Notes: generated by a model not told the origin, from the sequence alone. A stretch of DNA of 64,000 nucleotides from Isoetes taiwanensis (GCA_021234155.1 JAJEKV010000006.1:372001-436000), one strand, 5' to 3'; shown: positions 10,122 through 21,560, numbered from the stretch's first letter. Program-made: numbers and translations.

Positions 10122-11198
10122 TTGACATGGCCCCAAGCACCTGCCATTCCAGTCGAGTTGAAGTTCAATCCCGAAGAGGAACGCAAGATGGCAGAGCAAA
10201 CCACTCAGAAGCTTGAACAGTTCAAAAGGTTCTACCCCTTAGGGGTTAATTGGTTTACAAAGATTTCTATTTTTGATTGTGAACCCGCACCCAAAGAACT
10301 TGACACATTACGTCGCGGTCAAATGACCATGTTCAAACTCTGGTTAAAAGCTTCAAGACATACCCGACAGAGGTCCTCACCCCTGCTGACGTCGTTCCGT
10401 TTGACCCTATTACCAGGTAACTAATTCTTTATCTTTTGGACACTCGTTATGTAGATTTGACCTGACGGTTGTCTATCTTTCAGGAGGAGGGTGACATGGA
10501 GCAATCCAGAAGATTTGAAGGGCAAGAAATTTTATATTATTTACGGCAACCACACGATTTTTGTCTTTGCACAACTCCTTTGTTCGGTCGTCGGCGAGTT
10601 CGAGCAGCAACGAGAATTTGCCAAAGTATATGCTAGAAGAAGATCGAGGGTGCTGAACGGAAATCTTACAGACAAGGAATATATAGAGTTGAGTATTCAA
10701 TGCAACGAAGTAATTGCAAACACCGCACGTCTGAGAGAGCCACTGATTGAAAAACTGCAACAACTTCGTCATCAGCACAAGGCTTATGGTTGCCCTCCAC
10801 AAGGACCTATAGGGACAGCTAAAACTTCAGCTTGGAAGGTATTTATTAGTTTTCTACTCGCCAAGTTCGCGGCCGCGATCTTGATGACCTTGAAATTGCT
10901 TCTGCAGGATTTCCATGAAATTGCAACGACCACCTTGAAAGTGCAGGAGCTTAAGGATGAAAAGCAATTCATTTTTATGGATGAGAAGGTTTTCAAGAAG
11001 TTAATGGAAGTTGCCGGTCTGTGGGTGAGTCGTAAACTCAGTGACGATCATGGTGAGTTTCCAGACAAGCCATCCAAAGACTTCTTTAACAAGACCTGGC
11101 TCCGGTTGCTACGAGGTATGTCGAATGCAGAGTTGTCACAGCTGCTCGATGAGATTATAGAAGGCAAGACCTATTTAAAGGTGCGGTCAAGGTTATAG
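10122..11198 (+). pseudogene. Element A plus-strand gene, ParB-like region
   Basis: The block from about 10500 reads DLKGKKFYIIYGNHTIFVFA, which resembles the core of ParB-like domains (a hydrophobic strand, then GNHR or GNHT and an alanine-rich helix). It is followed by RVLNGNLTDKEYIELSIQCN, which matches the LTDxE...LA..N element seen after ParB cores. A 68-base intron (10840-10907, GTATTT...TTCTGCAG) separates AKTSAWK from DFHEIATTTLKVQEL. Upstream, FNPEEERKMAEQTTQKLEQF and KSFKTYPTEVLTPADVVPFD lie in two frames with a shift near 10350. In phages and bacteria ParB-like domains are often fused to DNA methylases, which fits the methylase-like block that follows. Stop codons near 11198 separate the two here. 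Confidence 0.5.
10840..10907 (+). other. Short intron carrying the element A palindrome
   Basis: The 68-base interval starts GTATTTATTAG after the codons for AWK and ends CTTCTGCAG before DFHEIA. It holds TTCGCGGCCGCGATCTTG at about 10866-10883, the same palindrome as in the first intron. The interval happens to be open in frame, so it could also be retained, but the splice signals are good. Confidence 0.5.
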
Positions 11199-11250
11199 CG
11201 GGAGATTTGATTGCAGACAACGGGCAATTGACATCAGAACCCTCACTTTT

Positions 11251-12936
11251 ATGAGGCGCGAAATTTTGTCTTATGCCTCAAATTTGCTGCAAAAGGATTT
11301 CGATAGCTGGGAGGAATTGCTTCAGGCTTTTCCTGATTTCACTGAACAGAGAATACTGGATATATCAGATACCGATACAGAGTACGTGAAGGCTAACTAT
11401 AACAAGGATCATACACTAGGTAACCTACCTGTAGCCTTTTTGGAGCCAATCAGGAATATTCTAAAGCCAGAAGAGGCTAGAAAAAGAAAGGAAAAGAAAA
11501 ATATTGTCATAGCAGTGACAAAGGATGGCATCCCTACTTCCTCCCAAGTGTCAGAGAATGCGACACTGATATTTATTGACATCCGAGGGATAAACAAGGT
11601 ATGGGATTGCAAGAAATACACAGATCTATTTACAAGGATAGCTACCATGACGGATGCCAAAGTTTATCACTTGGTCATTATCATGCGCTCAGTGAATTTG
11701 CCCAATTGCTTGTTCAGTCAGAAGCAAATTCAGGGCGGTGGCTACCTATCTTTAGGTTCCTATGAAGAAATGGGATGGGAGAGCAAAAGAAGGGTGAAAG
11801 AACATCAGTACTTTATTAGTCATATGTGCATTAACAGGAGTGATGTTCGTGTAGCACCTGTGCAACCAGAGTTGGAGCTTCACCTATATCCACACGGCAA
11901 GGCTCCTAAGTCAACACCATTGCCTCCAATGCCGCTAACAGGTAATGAGGATGCCGACGAGAAGATAAAAAAGAAATATCAGACTCTTTTTACAGGCAAA
12001 CCAAGATTCAAATGGGCGGCAATGGAAGGAGATCTTGTATTGAAATGCCAGCTGAAAACCTCCTATGCCTACCATATTGTTGAGCAATTTGGTGCCGATG
12101 ATGGTTGTGTTCGGATTTCTTTTTACCGGGGCGGCTTCGTGTTGCTCTTATGCAAGGCAAAAAGAGCGTGGCTTTCGAAAGTTCAGGTAAAGTGTGCCGT
12201 TTCCTGAGGGCGTTCTTTGAAACGCTTGATAAGATGGCCAATCCAAGTGCCGATGGGTTTGAGGAAGAGCCGAAAGCAGAGAATGTTGACCCTGATCCAG
12301 CTCAACCCGACATCAGTATCACCCAAAACACAGATCTATCAAAGTTGGATTCCATTTTGGAAAACCTCGATGCTAAGTCCTACGAAGAGAGAATGCAAGA
12401 AACAAAGCGCTTGCTTGAAGAGACGGAAAAAGGTATAGAAGCCCTGGAGCCCACTTTCCAAAAATTGAATGCACTTAATGAGAAGCTTGATGGGTACATG
12501 CCTTTCTTGACAGGCGAACATAAGTTTGAATACGTGGGCGTAGAACACATGGAAACAGACCCAAAGCACATGGAAGCAGACCAACAGCACATGGACATTG
12601 ACCAAGATGAGGTTCTTGGGTCACAGGAGCATCAGGTACACAGCAAGAAGCAGAAGCTCTATCATCCACATCCACAATGCTCTTCTGGCTGAAGCTCTTG
12701 CCAAAAGCGAACTTATAGGCGGGAGCAAGGCGGTCAAAGGGACAAGTGAAGAATGGGAGCCTGATTCACATCTGCAGCGCATCGCAAACGCCATGGGTGT
12801 TCAGATTCCAGAGGTCACAGGTTATTCAGAGATGGGCACAACACAAGCTATGGAATTGGGTAGAGAGCATGTCAATCGCATGGCCAATGAAATGGGTGTG
12901 ATACCTGATCAAGTATCTGAAACACAATCAGAATAA
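11251..12936 (+). pseudogene. Element A plus-strand gene, DNA-methyltransferase-like region and C-terminus
   Basis: An open frame of 318 codons (11251-12207) contains ATLIFIDIRGINKVWD near 11560-11610, at the place where N6_N4-type DNA methylases have D-P-P-Y/W followed by an amphipathic helix; here the motif reads DIRG. Further on, ADDGC and, after a one-base shift near 12110, SDFFLPGRLRVALMQGKKSV and AFESSGKVCRFLRAFFETL look like motif I (VLDxFxGxG) with the AdoMet-binding strand and helix. The order IV before I is that of beta-type methylases. The C-terminal part is acidic and coiled coil-like, with a repeat EHMETDPKHMEADQQHMDID near 12545-12600, and ends ETQSE at 12936 after a short intron near 12636. 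The family call is inference from motifs. Confidence 0.5.
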
Positions 12937-13395
12937 TTATCTCCTTCAATCAGTAATTATGTTGTATATTACTTCCTTCAATGAAAACTTTTGTTTCGAA
13001 AACTTTGGTTTTGTCTTTACCCATATCTTTTACCATATGTTTAATGCTAAAAATAATCGCGACCGATCCTCCTCAGTAACAATTACATGGCTTTAAATAC
13101 TGAATTTTGTGTGATATCCTTGCTCCTCGGTACCTTCTTTTAACACAATGCTCTCATATGGTTTTAATAAAAGGCACATTCTTTCGTCTCCTTTCAGCTG
13201 CGAAACATCGCGTTCGCGCTTCTTGCGAGAAGTTTTCACACTCCCTCCTACTACGTTATACTCGCGGTGAACCTTTGCATTAGCAGTAAAAACTATATTT
13301 CCGAATAAGACTGAAGCATTTGCAGAATTTGTGCAAAAAAACGCCAACTTTTACTCAATTGGTAGTAGTTTTTGCACTATATGGCTACCCGCTAA
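12937..13395. other. Element A right flank, noncoding
   Basis: No gene is visible here. Degenerate GC palindromes occur near 13056 (ATCGCGACCGATC) and 13203 (CATCGCGTTCGCGCTTCTTG), consistent with subterminal binding sites close to the right end of element A. Gypsy sequence resumes at about 13396. Confidence 0.4.
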
Positions 13396-14983
13396 CCTAT
13401 TTCATGCTAAACGAGAATTCCAAATTTCTCTAATTAATGAATTCGTGCTTACAAGCCAGGCAAGCTCAACCAGTGAGTTTGGCAAGAAGATAGAAGAAAT
13501 ATTGCCAACGGACCGAGACTTCAAGGAAGCATGGGCAAGCCTTTCCAAGGAGGCAAGAACAAACAAAAAAAGGGAAACCTTCAAGCATTTTAAGAAGGAA
13601 GGTAACCTATTGTATCATAAGAACAAATTGTGTGTATCAGAGTCATCATGAGTCAGAAAGTTGATACTCCATGACACACACAATAGCCCAATAGCCGGAC
13701 ATGCAGGTTTTATGAAGACCCATTTTAAGATCAGAAGTAGCTACTTCTGGCCCGGCATGAAGAAGCAAATAGCCAGGTACATTCGTGAATGCTAGCTATG
13801 TCAGCAGACGAAGGCAGAACAACTCCGAATTCCTGGAGCACAAGAGCCATTGCCTGTGCCGAATGCGAAATGGGAAGTAATAAGCATGGACTTTATTACA
13901 GGGCTCCCGAGAACCATAAGGGGCAAAGATGCCTTGATGGTAGTAGTGGACAAATTGTCAAAGATGGCACATTTTGTGCCATGCAGGACCACAGGCACGG
14001 CATTAGATACCGCCGTATTGTTCACCAAAGATATCTTTAGACTCCACGAGATGCCGAGAGAAATAATCTCGAATAGAGATTCAAAGTAATTGAGCGCATT
14101 CTGGCAAGACTTGTCTAGCACGATTCAGACGAAGCTCTCCATGAGTACAGCGTATCATCCTCAGACGGATGGGCAGATGGAGCGCACGAATCGAATCATA
14201 GAAGATATGTTGAGAAACTATGTCTGGAACAAGCAATCTAAGTGGGATGACTTCATTCACTTGGTGGAGTTTGCCTATAATAGCACCAAGCAAGAATCTT
14301 CCCATATGTCCCCCTTCAATTATGGGTATCAATGCTTGACATCAGATACGTGGCACAATCCAGTGTCCAAGGTTGAAGTTTCTCAATAGATATTATCTGA
14401 TATGCAGCAGCTCGTGGAAGAAGTGAGAGGATATCTTCTAGCAGCAAGAAGCCGGCAGAAGAGCGTAGCCGATAAGCACAGAACAGTACGAGAGTTCCAA
14501 GTTGGGGACAATGTGTGGCTGAAGATCAAAGTCAAGCAAGCGAAGCTCCACATCGGCAATTGCAAGGAGCTTGTTCCAAGATGGGCTGGGCTGTTCAGGA
14601 TAACCAAAAGAGTAGGTAACCAATTCTACAAGTTGGATCTGCCAGCACATCTCAAAATCCATAGGGTCTTCCATGTATGTCTCCTGAAGGGGCACACTCC
14701 TAATCCAGAGGAAGTATTGGAGACAATAGAGTTACTGGAAATGACAGACGACCAGCTTGAGATCGTCCCAGAGGTTCTTCTTGACAGGTCCTATAAGAAA
14801 ACAAGAAGATCTCAATTTCTCCAATACCTAGTGAAATGGACGCACTTGCCTGTGGAAGACAATACGTGGGTACTACAATCAGATTTGGAGAAGCAATACT
14901 CCCAATTCATGGAGCAATGCAAGGGTCGGCTCGTCACCGAAGTAGTTGACACCGAACCGATAGGTGAGTGTGAGGTAGATTAA
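13396..14983 (+). pseudogene. Ty3/gypsy integrase and chromodomain (right half of chromovirus)
   Basis: From about 13420 the sequence continues the polyprotein interrupted at 3110. The zinc-binding HHCC region is HDTHNSPIAGHAGF near 13670, with YFWPGMKKQIARYI near 13745. The integrase core has MDFITGLP near 13890, NRDSK near 14072, where SDRD is usual, and GQMERTNR near 14172. The second catalytic aspartate is therefore asparagine, a G-to-A change. The GPY/F-like module (VPRWAGLFRITKRVG) is followed by a chromodomain near 14790-14910 with FLQYLVKWTHLPVEDNTWV. That marks the element as a chromovirus, a class that often targets heterochromatin. Frames change near 13650 and 13800, and stops occur at 14087 and 14387. 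Confidence 0.9.
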
Positions 14984-16640
14984 GAAGTCTACTCCCGTCA
15001 TCACGGAAGCAGACGAACTTGAGAGATAAGAGGTCATTTATGCATGCATTGATAGGAAAGAACCTCTAGTCAATGTCTACTACGGGAAGGACGCCATCCT
15101 TCACGCCAAATGCGACTAAAGGTGTAGGCATGAGTGATCATCTTAGGCATGATAGGGCGTCTCCACGGCCAAGATGGAAGAAACATCATTTTCCTACGCT
15201 GGGAGATTAGCCTTGCATCCATATAAATTGTAATTAATGGGTGGTTCTCTAATAATCAACTTTATAATAATTAAATGTATACTAACGTAGTGTTGGACCT
15301 GCAGGCCAATAGGAAGGTCTAGCGGCAGGAGGGTCGCACTGCGAAGACTTGCAACACATGTTTTGTCATAATATGTTGCAAGGAGACCAAATGGAACCTT
15401 AATTAGAAAATTTTGGAACTATGATGATAATGGTGCAAATCATAAAATTTTGTGAAAAGAGGATGAAAAATCACCTTACTATAGTATGTTATCGAACAAG
15501 GATATGATTATGAAATTTAAACTTAAATATTACCTTAGGGTAATTGTGTTGGAGGGTTCATGCAGGTTTCCAAGGAGGGGAATGCTGAGGACAACATCAA
15601 TTCAAGGTGGAAGATTGTGATGATTCTAGATAACCTCATTAATTCCTAATTAATGCGGCCCGTGTACAAGAGCCCGCCTGATTGTGAGTGGCGGGGCTAG
15701 ACCGGTGGAATAAGGGAGACTTGTCTCATCACTGAGTGATCCCTCTGGTGTGTAAAGCCTACTAGGGATCTCAGTGGGTTAGGCTTAATGGTTTGCCACT
15801 GCGTGTGGGCAAGGCATGAGCTCGACACCTCTTGGGTGATACGTTTCCTTCAATGAGGTTCAAGTCGAATACGGGCAGTGGCCCTCTAGCCGTCTGTGAT
15901 GGGCATGCATGCCTCCGGAGGGGGTGACTCTCCTCCTGCCTCATCGGGACTGGCGAGATGCAACCCACCAGTAGCCCCTTTGGCTACGTACTCGGCAGGC
16001 TAAGGTCCAGTCCCTAGACTCTTCAACCTACTCTGCAAAGTGTGCACGGGAGGGGCGGCGGATGGAGCGGACTACCTAACAACCATGTTCCTATGCCAGC
16101 CCAATCCATTCTTATGAACTCTGTCTGCAATGACTTCTGGAGGCCCAAGCCGTCAGTCCATACCCTGGAGTCTGAGCCTTGGGTAGGATCCCCCATGTGA
16201 TGATGATATTGTTGATGTGTTTATACATGTATGCTATGGTATAGTCATCCTTCGATGTGCCTCAATTTACATTTGATGTCATGTGCTTATGTTTACTCAC
16301 GCTTCCGCAGCTAGGACGGTCCCGAGGGAAGACGGGACAAATGACCCATCCATTTTTCCTCATCGATCCATTGCTAACGGATTGGTGTCAGGTGAATGGC
16401 CCCTATCAGCTGGGCTGCCAGGGGGATGAACTCCGCCTTCCAATACGATGGGAGCATCGTAGAAGAAGTAGGGGATGTTACAAGGGGTATATTTTTTACC
16501 ATAGTTTTGCTGGATTGGAGCCTTTCTTCCTGTATAATACATCAATTAGAACTGCTTTTGTTCTGAAGCTTGGACTTGCCGCAATTTTGAGAATGAGATA
16601 GTGCAGGCATACGCTATGGTAAGCTTCAGTTGCTAAAGGA
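14984..16640. repeat. Probable gypsy 3' untranslated region and 3' LTR remnant
   Basis: Directly after the chromodomain stop there is 1.6 kb without a convincing gene. The region from about 15640 to 16490 has a mixed, GC-richer composition unlike its flanks and sits where the 3' LTR should be. I could not fix the LTR borders, because the matching 5' LTR is absent from the window. The open frame at 16257-16601 shows no family features. Confidence 0.35.
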
Positions 16641-17131
16641 AGCACGTCAATTATCCCTGATATATGTGCATGTATTCAGCTTCTTTCGTTCAGACTGTTC
16701 AAAGATAGCTTCATTGCCGAAATTGTGCAAATGCTATAACAACATGAAAGAAACCCCTGCATACGATTGAAACAGTGGAAGCGCCTAGAGAGTAAACAGA
16801 AACATGTTTATCTACTAAAAGGACAGAGTCTAGATTAAGCAGAACCCTTTACATATATAATAGAATTTTGGAGGTCAGTAGATCTGCGTTCAAATGTTCT
16901 TATAACCATTGCGTCCAAGTCATATAATATTAACCATCATTCAATTAAATTGGGTTTATGTCTTAATTTTGGGACAAATTTCATATTGCATGTTTTTAGT
17001 AGCATATTCAAATTCACACATTTCACCTCAAAATTATGAAAACGTAATATCATGTTATTTACAAAATAGTCAATATTTCACAATATAGCACCATATCATA
17101 AAAACGTGATAACAAAAATTTACATAGTTAT
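16641..17131. other. AT-rich spacer, nothing recognised
   Basis: This AT-rich stretch holds no supported gene. It probably includes the left border of element B, but I saw no terminal repeat or copy of the element B palindrome in it. Confidence 0.3.
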
Positions 17132-20014
17132 TCAACTTTCTTCAAGCACCCCCAATGATATCATAGCCTTCTTCCTGACATCCTGAGGTATTGTAATTCT
17201 CGCATTTCTAGCTGGAATAGTGTTTGGAGTCCATGAGTACAAAACACTTTCATAGTCTAGCCAAAGATCGGGGATCACTCGGTTCTCCCTCCATCTCTTT
17301 GTCCAACAATCTGAAAGTACCTTTCTTTATCCGATCACGTTGGTCAACCGATGCACTTTGGACACCACCATTCCACCCGCACATGGTTGAAGTTAATATT
17401 ACCTTCTTCTTTGCAAATATCAGAGATAGTGAACCCCAACCACACTGGATATGTATCTAAATCTGCTGGCTTTACTACCACAAATTGGTGGCATTCCAGG
17501 TCAGTGGAAGGTTCATAAGCATCCATGCGTAGAAACTTTGGCCTATTGTTCTTAGGACCAACATAGTGTTTGTCAGAAGGAGGAGGAGCATATTGCTTGC
17601 GAAATGCTACTTGCAGTGTCATCAAAATCCTCAGCACCTGCTAAGGTCTTCCACCTAGTTTTAGGCAACTACCCTTCTTTCAATTCATCTGAGGATGTGT
17701 CTATCTCCCCCAACAGGTTAATCACCTTCTTCTAGTAAGCCACCAAGGCACAGTTGGTGTCATCTGGATTGGTTTGCCAATGCTTTATATAGTCTTGGAT
17801 TCCTTCCTTAGTCAATCCCAATTGCTTCACTTCTTCAGTAGGTTTTAAAGCTTTTGGTTGACCTAGAGGTATCATAGGCTTGCCATTCTCATCTCTACGC
17901 CATATTTCCTCCCCTCCTCTCCACTCATCCTCTGAAGGTCTCATCTTCCATTGGAAGATTGGAATCCCATCTCTCACCCAAAAAGTGAACTGCAGAGGCC
18001 TGGAATAACCTTCAAGATCCAATGTATAACCATCCACAAAGCTCTTCCAATCGGGCACTTCTTCTATGAGAGAAGCTATAGGGTTTGGAGTAGTGCATTC
18101 ATGCAAGATTTCCATTAGCCTAGGAAAGTTGGTCACTGTTTGCTGCTTCAGTATACAACTATATTTGCCAAATAATGCATCCACATCCTCATGGGTATGC
18201 CCGGGCATAAGAAACCCTAAATTAACTCTTTCAAATATCCCCACAGCTGTTAAGTAGGATAGGAAAGAAAACATCCACCTGTTCTTATTTTGGCCAGCAC
18301 AATTATCAAGTTGCAAGAGAAACCTTTTGGGTAGATCTTGAGGTTTAGCACGTGAAGTTGAAGCTCCAACATGTTCATTAGACCCATGCTTCCTAAACCT
18401 TGCCTTGCTGAACTTTTCAATATTGTTAGGGTTTCCATCTAACAATGCTCTATGTAGTGCCTCGGCTAGGCAGTAAGGTCCCCGAGGTGACCATTGTATC
18501 CATTTTCATAGTTTCTCAAACACCTCATGATACTCCCAATATGAAAATCTGGACCATCACTCCACAACTCCAAACTAAAATGGCCATAGTAGGTTTGATT
18601 CTGCCCATGCAAGATTGCCCCAGTCATTGAGATCTGTAAAGGGTATGATCTTCCACATGACTTTGGTATGTACTTGAATTGTGGAAGACAAGTCTTTTGC
18701 TGGTCCATCTTGTCATGTATAATACATAAATAGTTATTGGGTTCCAATGCAGATAAAGTCCTCCACATCCAATAACATGATCTACATGATAGTTGGTCAG
18801 TCATATGGTCCTTCATATGCTCCCTTATCCTAGCCCTTTGACTAGGTTGCACAGTCTTATCAAGAGTCTCCTTCAACTTAGCACATAAATTGCACTTTGC
18901 AAAGTTGTTTGAAGTTGCTATGGTGACATGATTGAAATGCTTCTTCCATAACCTGCTAAAGCTAGGTTGGGATATTAGAAAAATTCCCAATTCTCGAAGT
19001 AGGGAATTCACTTCTTCCAAAATACTCTTTTGAGTACAATGTGATGGCAACCTTTTCTCAACAACTGCTCTTCCCTTTTCATCTGTGTGGCATAGACTCT
19101 GCATTGAAATCAATATATTTTTCAAATATCTCCCTGGCAGCCAAGGTCCTAGCTGTTGGTCTCAACAAACCATTATTTCCATGTAAAGCAATCCTGTTCC
19201 CCTCTGCCTGTTTTTTTTGCCAATTATGCCATGAAGAAGTTGGAATTGCATGGATACTCTGCCATGCTTTTGCACATATCCATTTGCCTAGCAAAGGGTA
19301 TCTTTTTCTGTTTGGGTTTCTTTCATCTTGAAGTGCATGCTCGAAGATTGTGTACATGTAGGTCCTCCTCTCATCAACAGTGTACTCTTGAAAAGTGGCT
19401 CTTGCTTCCACCAATTGTTCTATTGTAAAGAATTGCATACAAGCACTCCAACAACAATCTGAGCCCCTAACCTTCACCATTGTCTCACGTTTGGTATCAC
19501 TATTCAACTTGGCTCTTTTGCTAGGATAATGACTGGCAACTGATACTTCTCCCCTTTTGCCTAGGTTTAGAGTTCCAACTGCGAATGGATCAATATCAAG
19601 ACAATCATTGTCCCCAACAACCTCAGGCTCTGGAAAAATATAATCCTCCACAAATTGAACACTACTTATAGGCCATGCCATGATGGAAGGAACCTCCAAA
19701 CCAAAACATTCCTTGTCACCCAAACCTTTACCTTTCCAGTTGTCTTCCAACATCGAAATTGCAATACCAATATTGTCTTCCCCTAGCCTTTCATCATTAA
19801 CAGCTTGACCAGGATCTGCTAGCACAATGACTCCTTGGCCTACTATTTCCTTGTTGCACTTGTGCATGATTCTCACCTTCTTGTTCCTCCATTGCACCCT
19901 ACTATAGAGGACTAATTGTTTTTCTTCAACATTCTTGCTAAAAGTTGGTTTTTCATTGATATTGCTCTTTTCAATATGTTGCACACCATCTTGAGTTAGA
20001 GAGGCACCATTGAC
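17132..20014 (-). pseudogene. DUF7869-like putative transposase of element B
   Basis: This is the better preserved of the two. From a 3' splice site at 20014 (TTTGCCTAG) it runs VNGASLTQDG, then GQGVIVLADP near 19820, a basic patch PSKRAKLN near 19510, KYIDFNAESMPHR near 19090, FAKCNLCAKLKETLDKT near 18900, HDKMDQQKT near 18710, MTGAILHGQN near 18620, LLQLDNCAGQNKNRW near 18300, FLMPGHTHEDVDALFGKYS near 18190, and VKPADLDTYPVWLG near 17455. It ends at the TGA at 17132. Two CX2C-like groups (CNLCAKL, CRSCYW) may bind zinc. D, D and D/E in DKMDQ, LDNC and HTHED are candidate catalytic residues (inference). Frames shift near 19085, 18450 and 17600, and TAG stops at 17732 and 17669 stand where glutamine is expected. 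Transcription is divergent from the plus-strand exons beginning near 20470. Confidence 0.65.
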
Positions 20015-20357
20015 CTAGGCAAATTGCACCCTTTTTAGTTAATGAGTAGGAAAAAATTATTACACCATAAGATAAAAAAAAGTACGTACATTTATGGAAT
20101 ATGTAGAGGTAAATCAAATTTTTTTAAAAGCAAGAAATTCCTTGGAAATAGGTTTAATATAATAATAACAATGGGCGTAAACGAAATCATTTAAAACAAG
20201 AATTTTCGTGGCAACAACAAGGAAATGATATTATCCTAATTTCAATTATCGAAAATTTGGATATATGATTACTGAAAAAGACATATAGGCGATGGGCGGA
20301 GAATTTATTATCCATAATAATATACCCTAGATGATATAGGTCTGGCGGAATTTAAAT

Positions 20358-20460
20358 GCGCTGGCGTGTTATTTGAGGCAATAAATTATTCACGCTAATT
20401 TCTAATTAACCCTATATAAATCCGGTTCACGCTCTCAAGACTTCCATTCTCATTCAAATT
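20358..20460 (+). promoter_or_regulatory. Promoter module copy 1 of element B
   Basis: GCGCTGGCGTGTTATTTGAG is followed by ATAAATTATTCACGCTAATT, a TATA box CCTATATAAATCC at about 20411-20422 and TTCACGCTCTCAAG. The same string of elements recurs at about 21561-21650. The GGCGTG and CACGC half sites belong to the element B palindrome family, so the palindrome is built into the promoter. Confidence 0.55.
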
Positions 20461-20471
20461 TTTTTTCGCCC

Positions 20472-21111
20472 ATGATGAAGCGTTCCCTCGGCTCGAACTT
20501 CATGAAGAACCCGAGGTCTCGTCAAAGAGGCGTCGGGTTGAAAAACCCCTCTATTCCCCCCTCATAGATTTTCTTGCCCAATTCTCCTCTGATTCCTCCT
20601 CTGATGAAGAGGAGGAAGAGGAGGAATTGGACATGGAAGAGGAGGAGTTGAGCTCCTCTGATGAAGAGGAGGAAGAGGAGGAGTTGGAGGAAGAGGAGGA
20701 GATGTCCTCTCAAGAGCACATGACCGCTCTGCTTCAGGGTTGGCTTGACCCTGAAATAGAGAATGAAATCTCTGAAGAGGAGGAGGAGGAAGAGGAGGAG
20801 GAGGCGGAGGAAGCAGATGAGGAGGAAGGTCGACAATTCGACCAGTTTTTAGAATGGTTGAGAGATGAGCCAGGTTTGCATGTCTGCTTTTATTTTTTTT
20901 TTTTCACCTTTCTTTCTTTTCTAACACCTTTCTTTCTTCTTTGTTGCAGACGTGGAAGATCAATGATGCAGATCCCGAGCGGCCCCTTTTTTTTTGGTTG
21001 CTTACAGAAGCTTTGGACACGCCTCCGGGCATTTTTTCCCCCAATTTTGTGAAAAGCCTTGGCAAATTGCAACAAGCCTTGGGACATCATCCGTACATTC
21101 TCCTCTTATGA
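20472..21111 (+). pseudogene. Very acidic nuclear-type protein of element B
   Basis: The main frame (about 20475-20875) reads a basic patch SSKRRRVEK, a serine/aspartate stretch SSDSSSDEEEEEEE and two further glutamate runs, then QFDQFLEWLRDEP. A GT donor at about 20876 and TTGTTGCAG at 20949 mark an intron. The second exon, in another frame, gives ERPLFFWLLTEALDTPPG, KSLGKLQQALGHHPYIL and a TGA near 21109. The only ATG codons at the start (20472) are one or two bases out of frame with the acidic run, and the exon junction is also out of phase, so this copy seems broken. The acidic runs resemble histone-chaperone or nucleic-acid-mimic tails, but no fold is recognisable. Confidence 0.4.
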
Positions 21112-21560
21112 ATGAAATCAAACAGTTTTCGTCATAAAATTTTCTTCAAACAGTGTTCTTCGAACAGTTTTTCTATACATAAAATTATTTGAATTAAATC
21201 CAACTGTTTTCTCCAATTATTTTGTCTCCAAGCTGTTATCTCTAAAATTTTGTATCTGCAAATTTTGTCTCAACAAAGTCTAGAACACTATAAATCAACC
21301 ACATGAGAAATCTCGATTCATCCACAAGAACCATAGGAAATTTTCCTATACGACCTAAAACAATTCCCCAACCTTACAAGTCATTTTTTTAGCCTTGATA
21401 ATTTTGCCTTAAAAATCATTTTTAATTTAGCCTATATAAAATTTCTAAATTCTATTTTTTCGAATGCAATAAATGGAATAAAATGCCGTGAGAATTTATT
21501 GCATGAAATGCAATATTCTCCATATATACCATATACATGTCATGTCCGGGGAAGGAAGAT

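Larger units (their letters stand above)
3113..13395. mobile_element. Element A: two-gene transposon nested in the gypsy element
   Basis: About 10.3 kb separates RNase H from integrase of a single gypsy polyprotein, so this stretch is an insertion. It holds two small duplicated plus-strand units (about 3300-4260), a minus-strand DUF7869-like gene (4398-7413), a bidirectional intergenic region (7414-8777) and plus-strand multi-exon coding sequence with ParB-like and DNA-methylase-like blocks (8778-12936). A GC-rich palindrome is scattered through its noncoding parts. Termini are not certain. GCATGA begins at about 3113 and TCATGC ends at about 13395, a possible short inverted repeat. A second option is the direct pair ATTTCATTAATT and ATTTCTCTAATT near 3117 and 13421, which could be a degenerate target duplication. 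Confidence 0.7.

Noticed and set aside
12339-12675. Minus-strand open frames of 66-88 codons
   Set aside because: They mirror the acidic coiled-coil tail of the plus-strand element A protein and have no features of their own.
3117-13435. ATTTCATTAATT / ATTTCTCTAATT as a firm target-site duplication
   Set aside because: Two mismatches in an AT-rich 12-mer are too weak, and the right copy seems to be part of the gypsy coding frame; kept only as a candidate.
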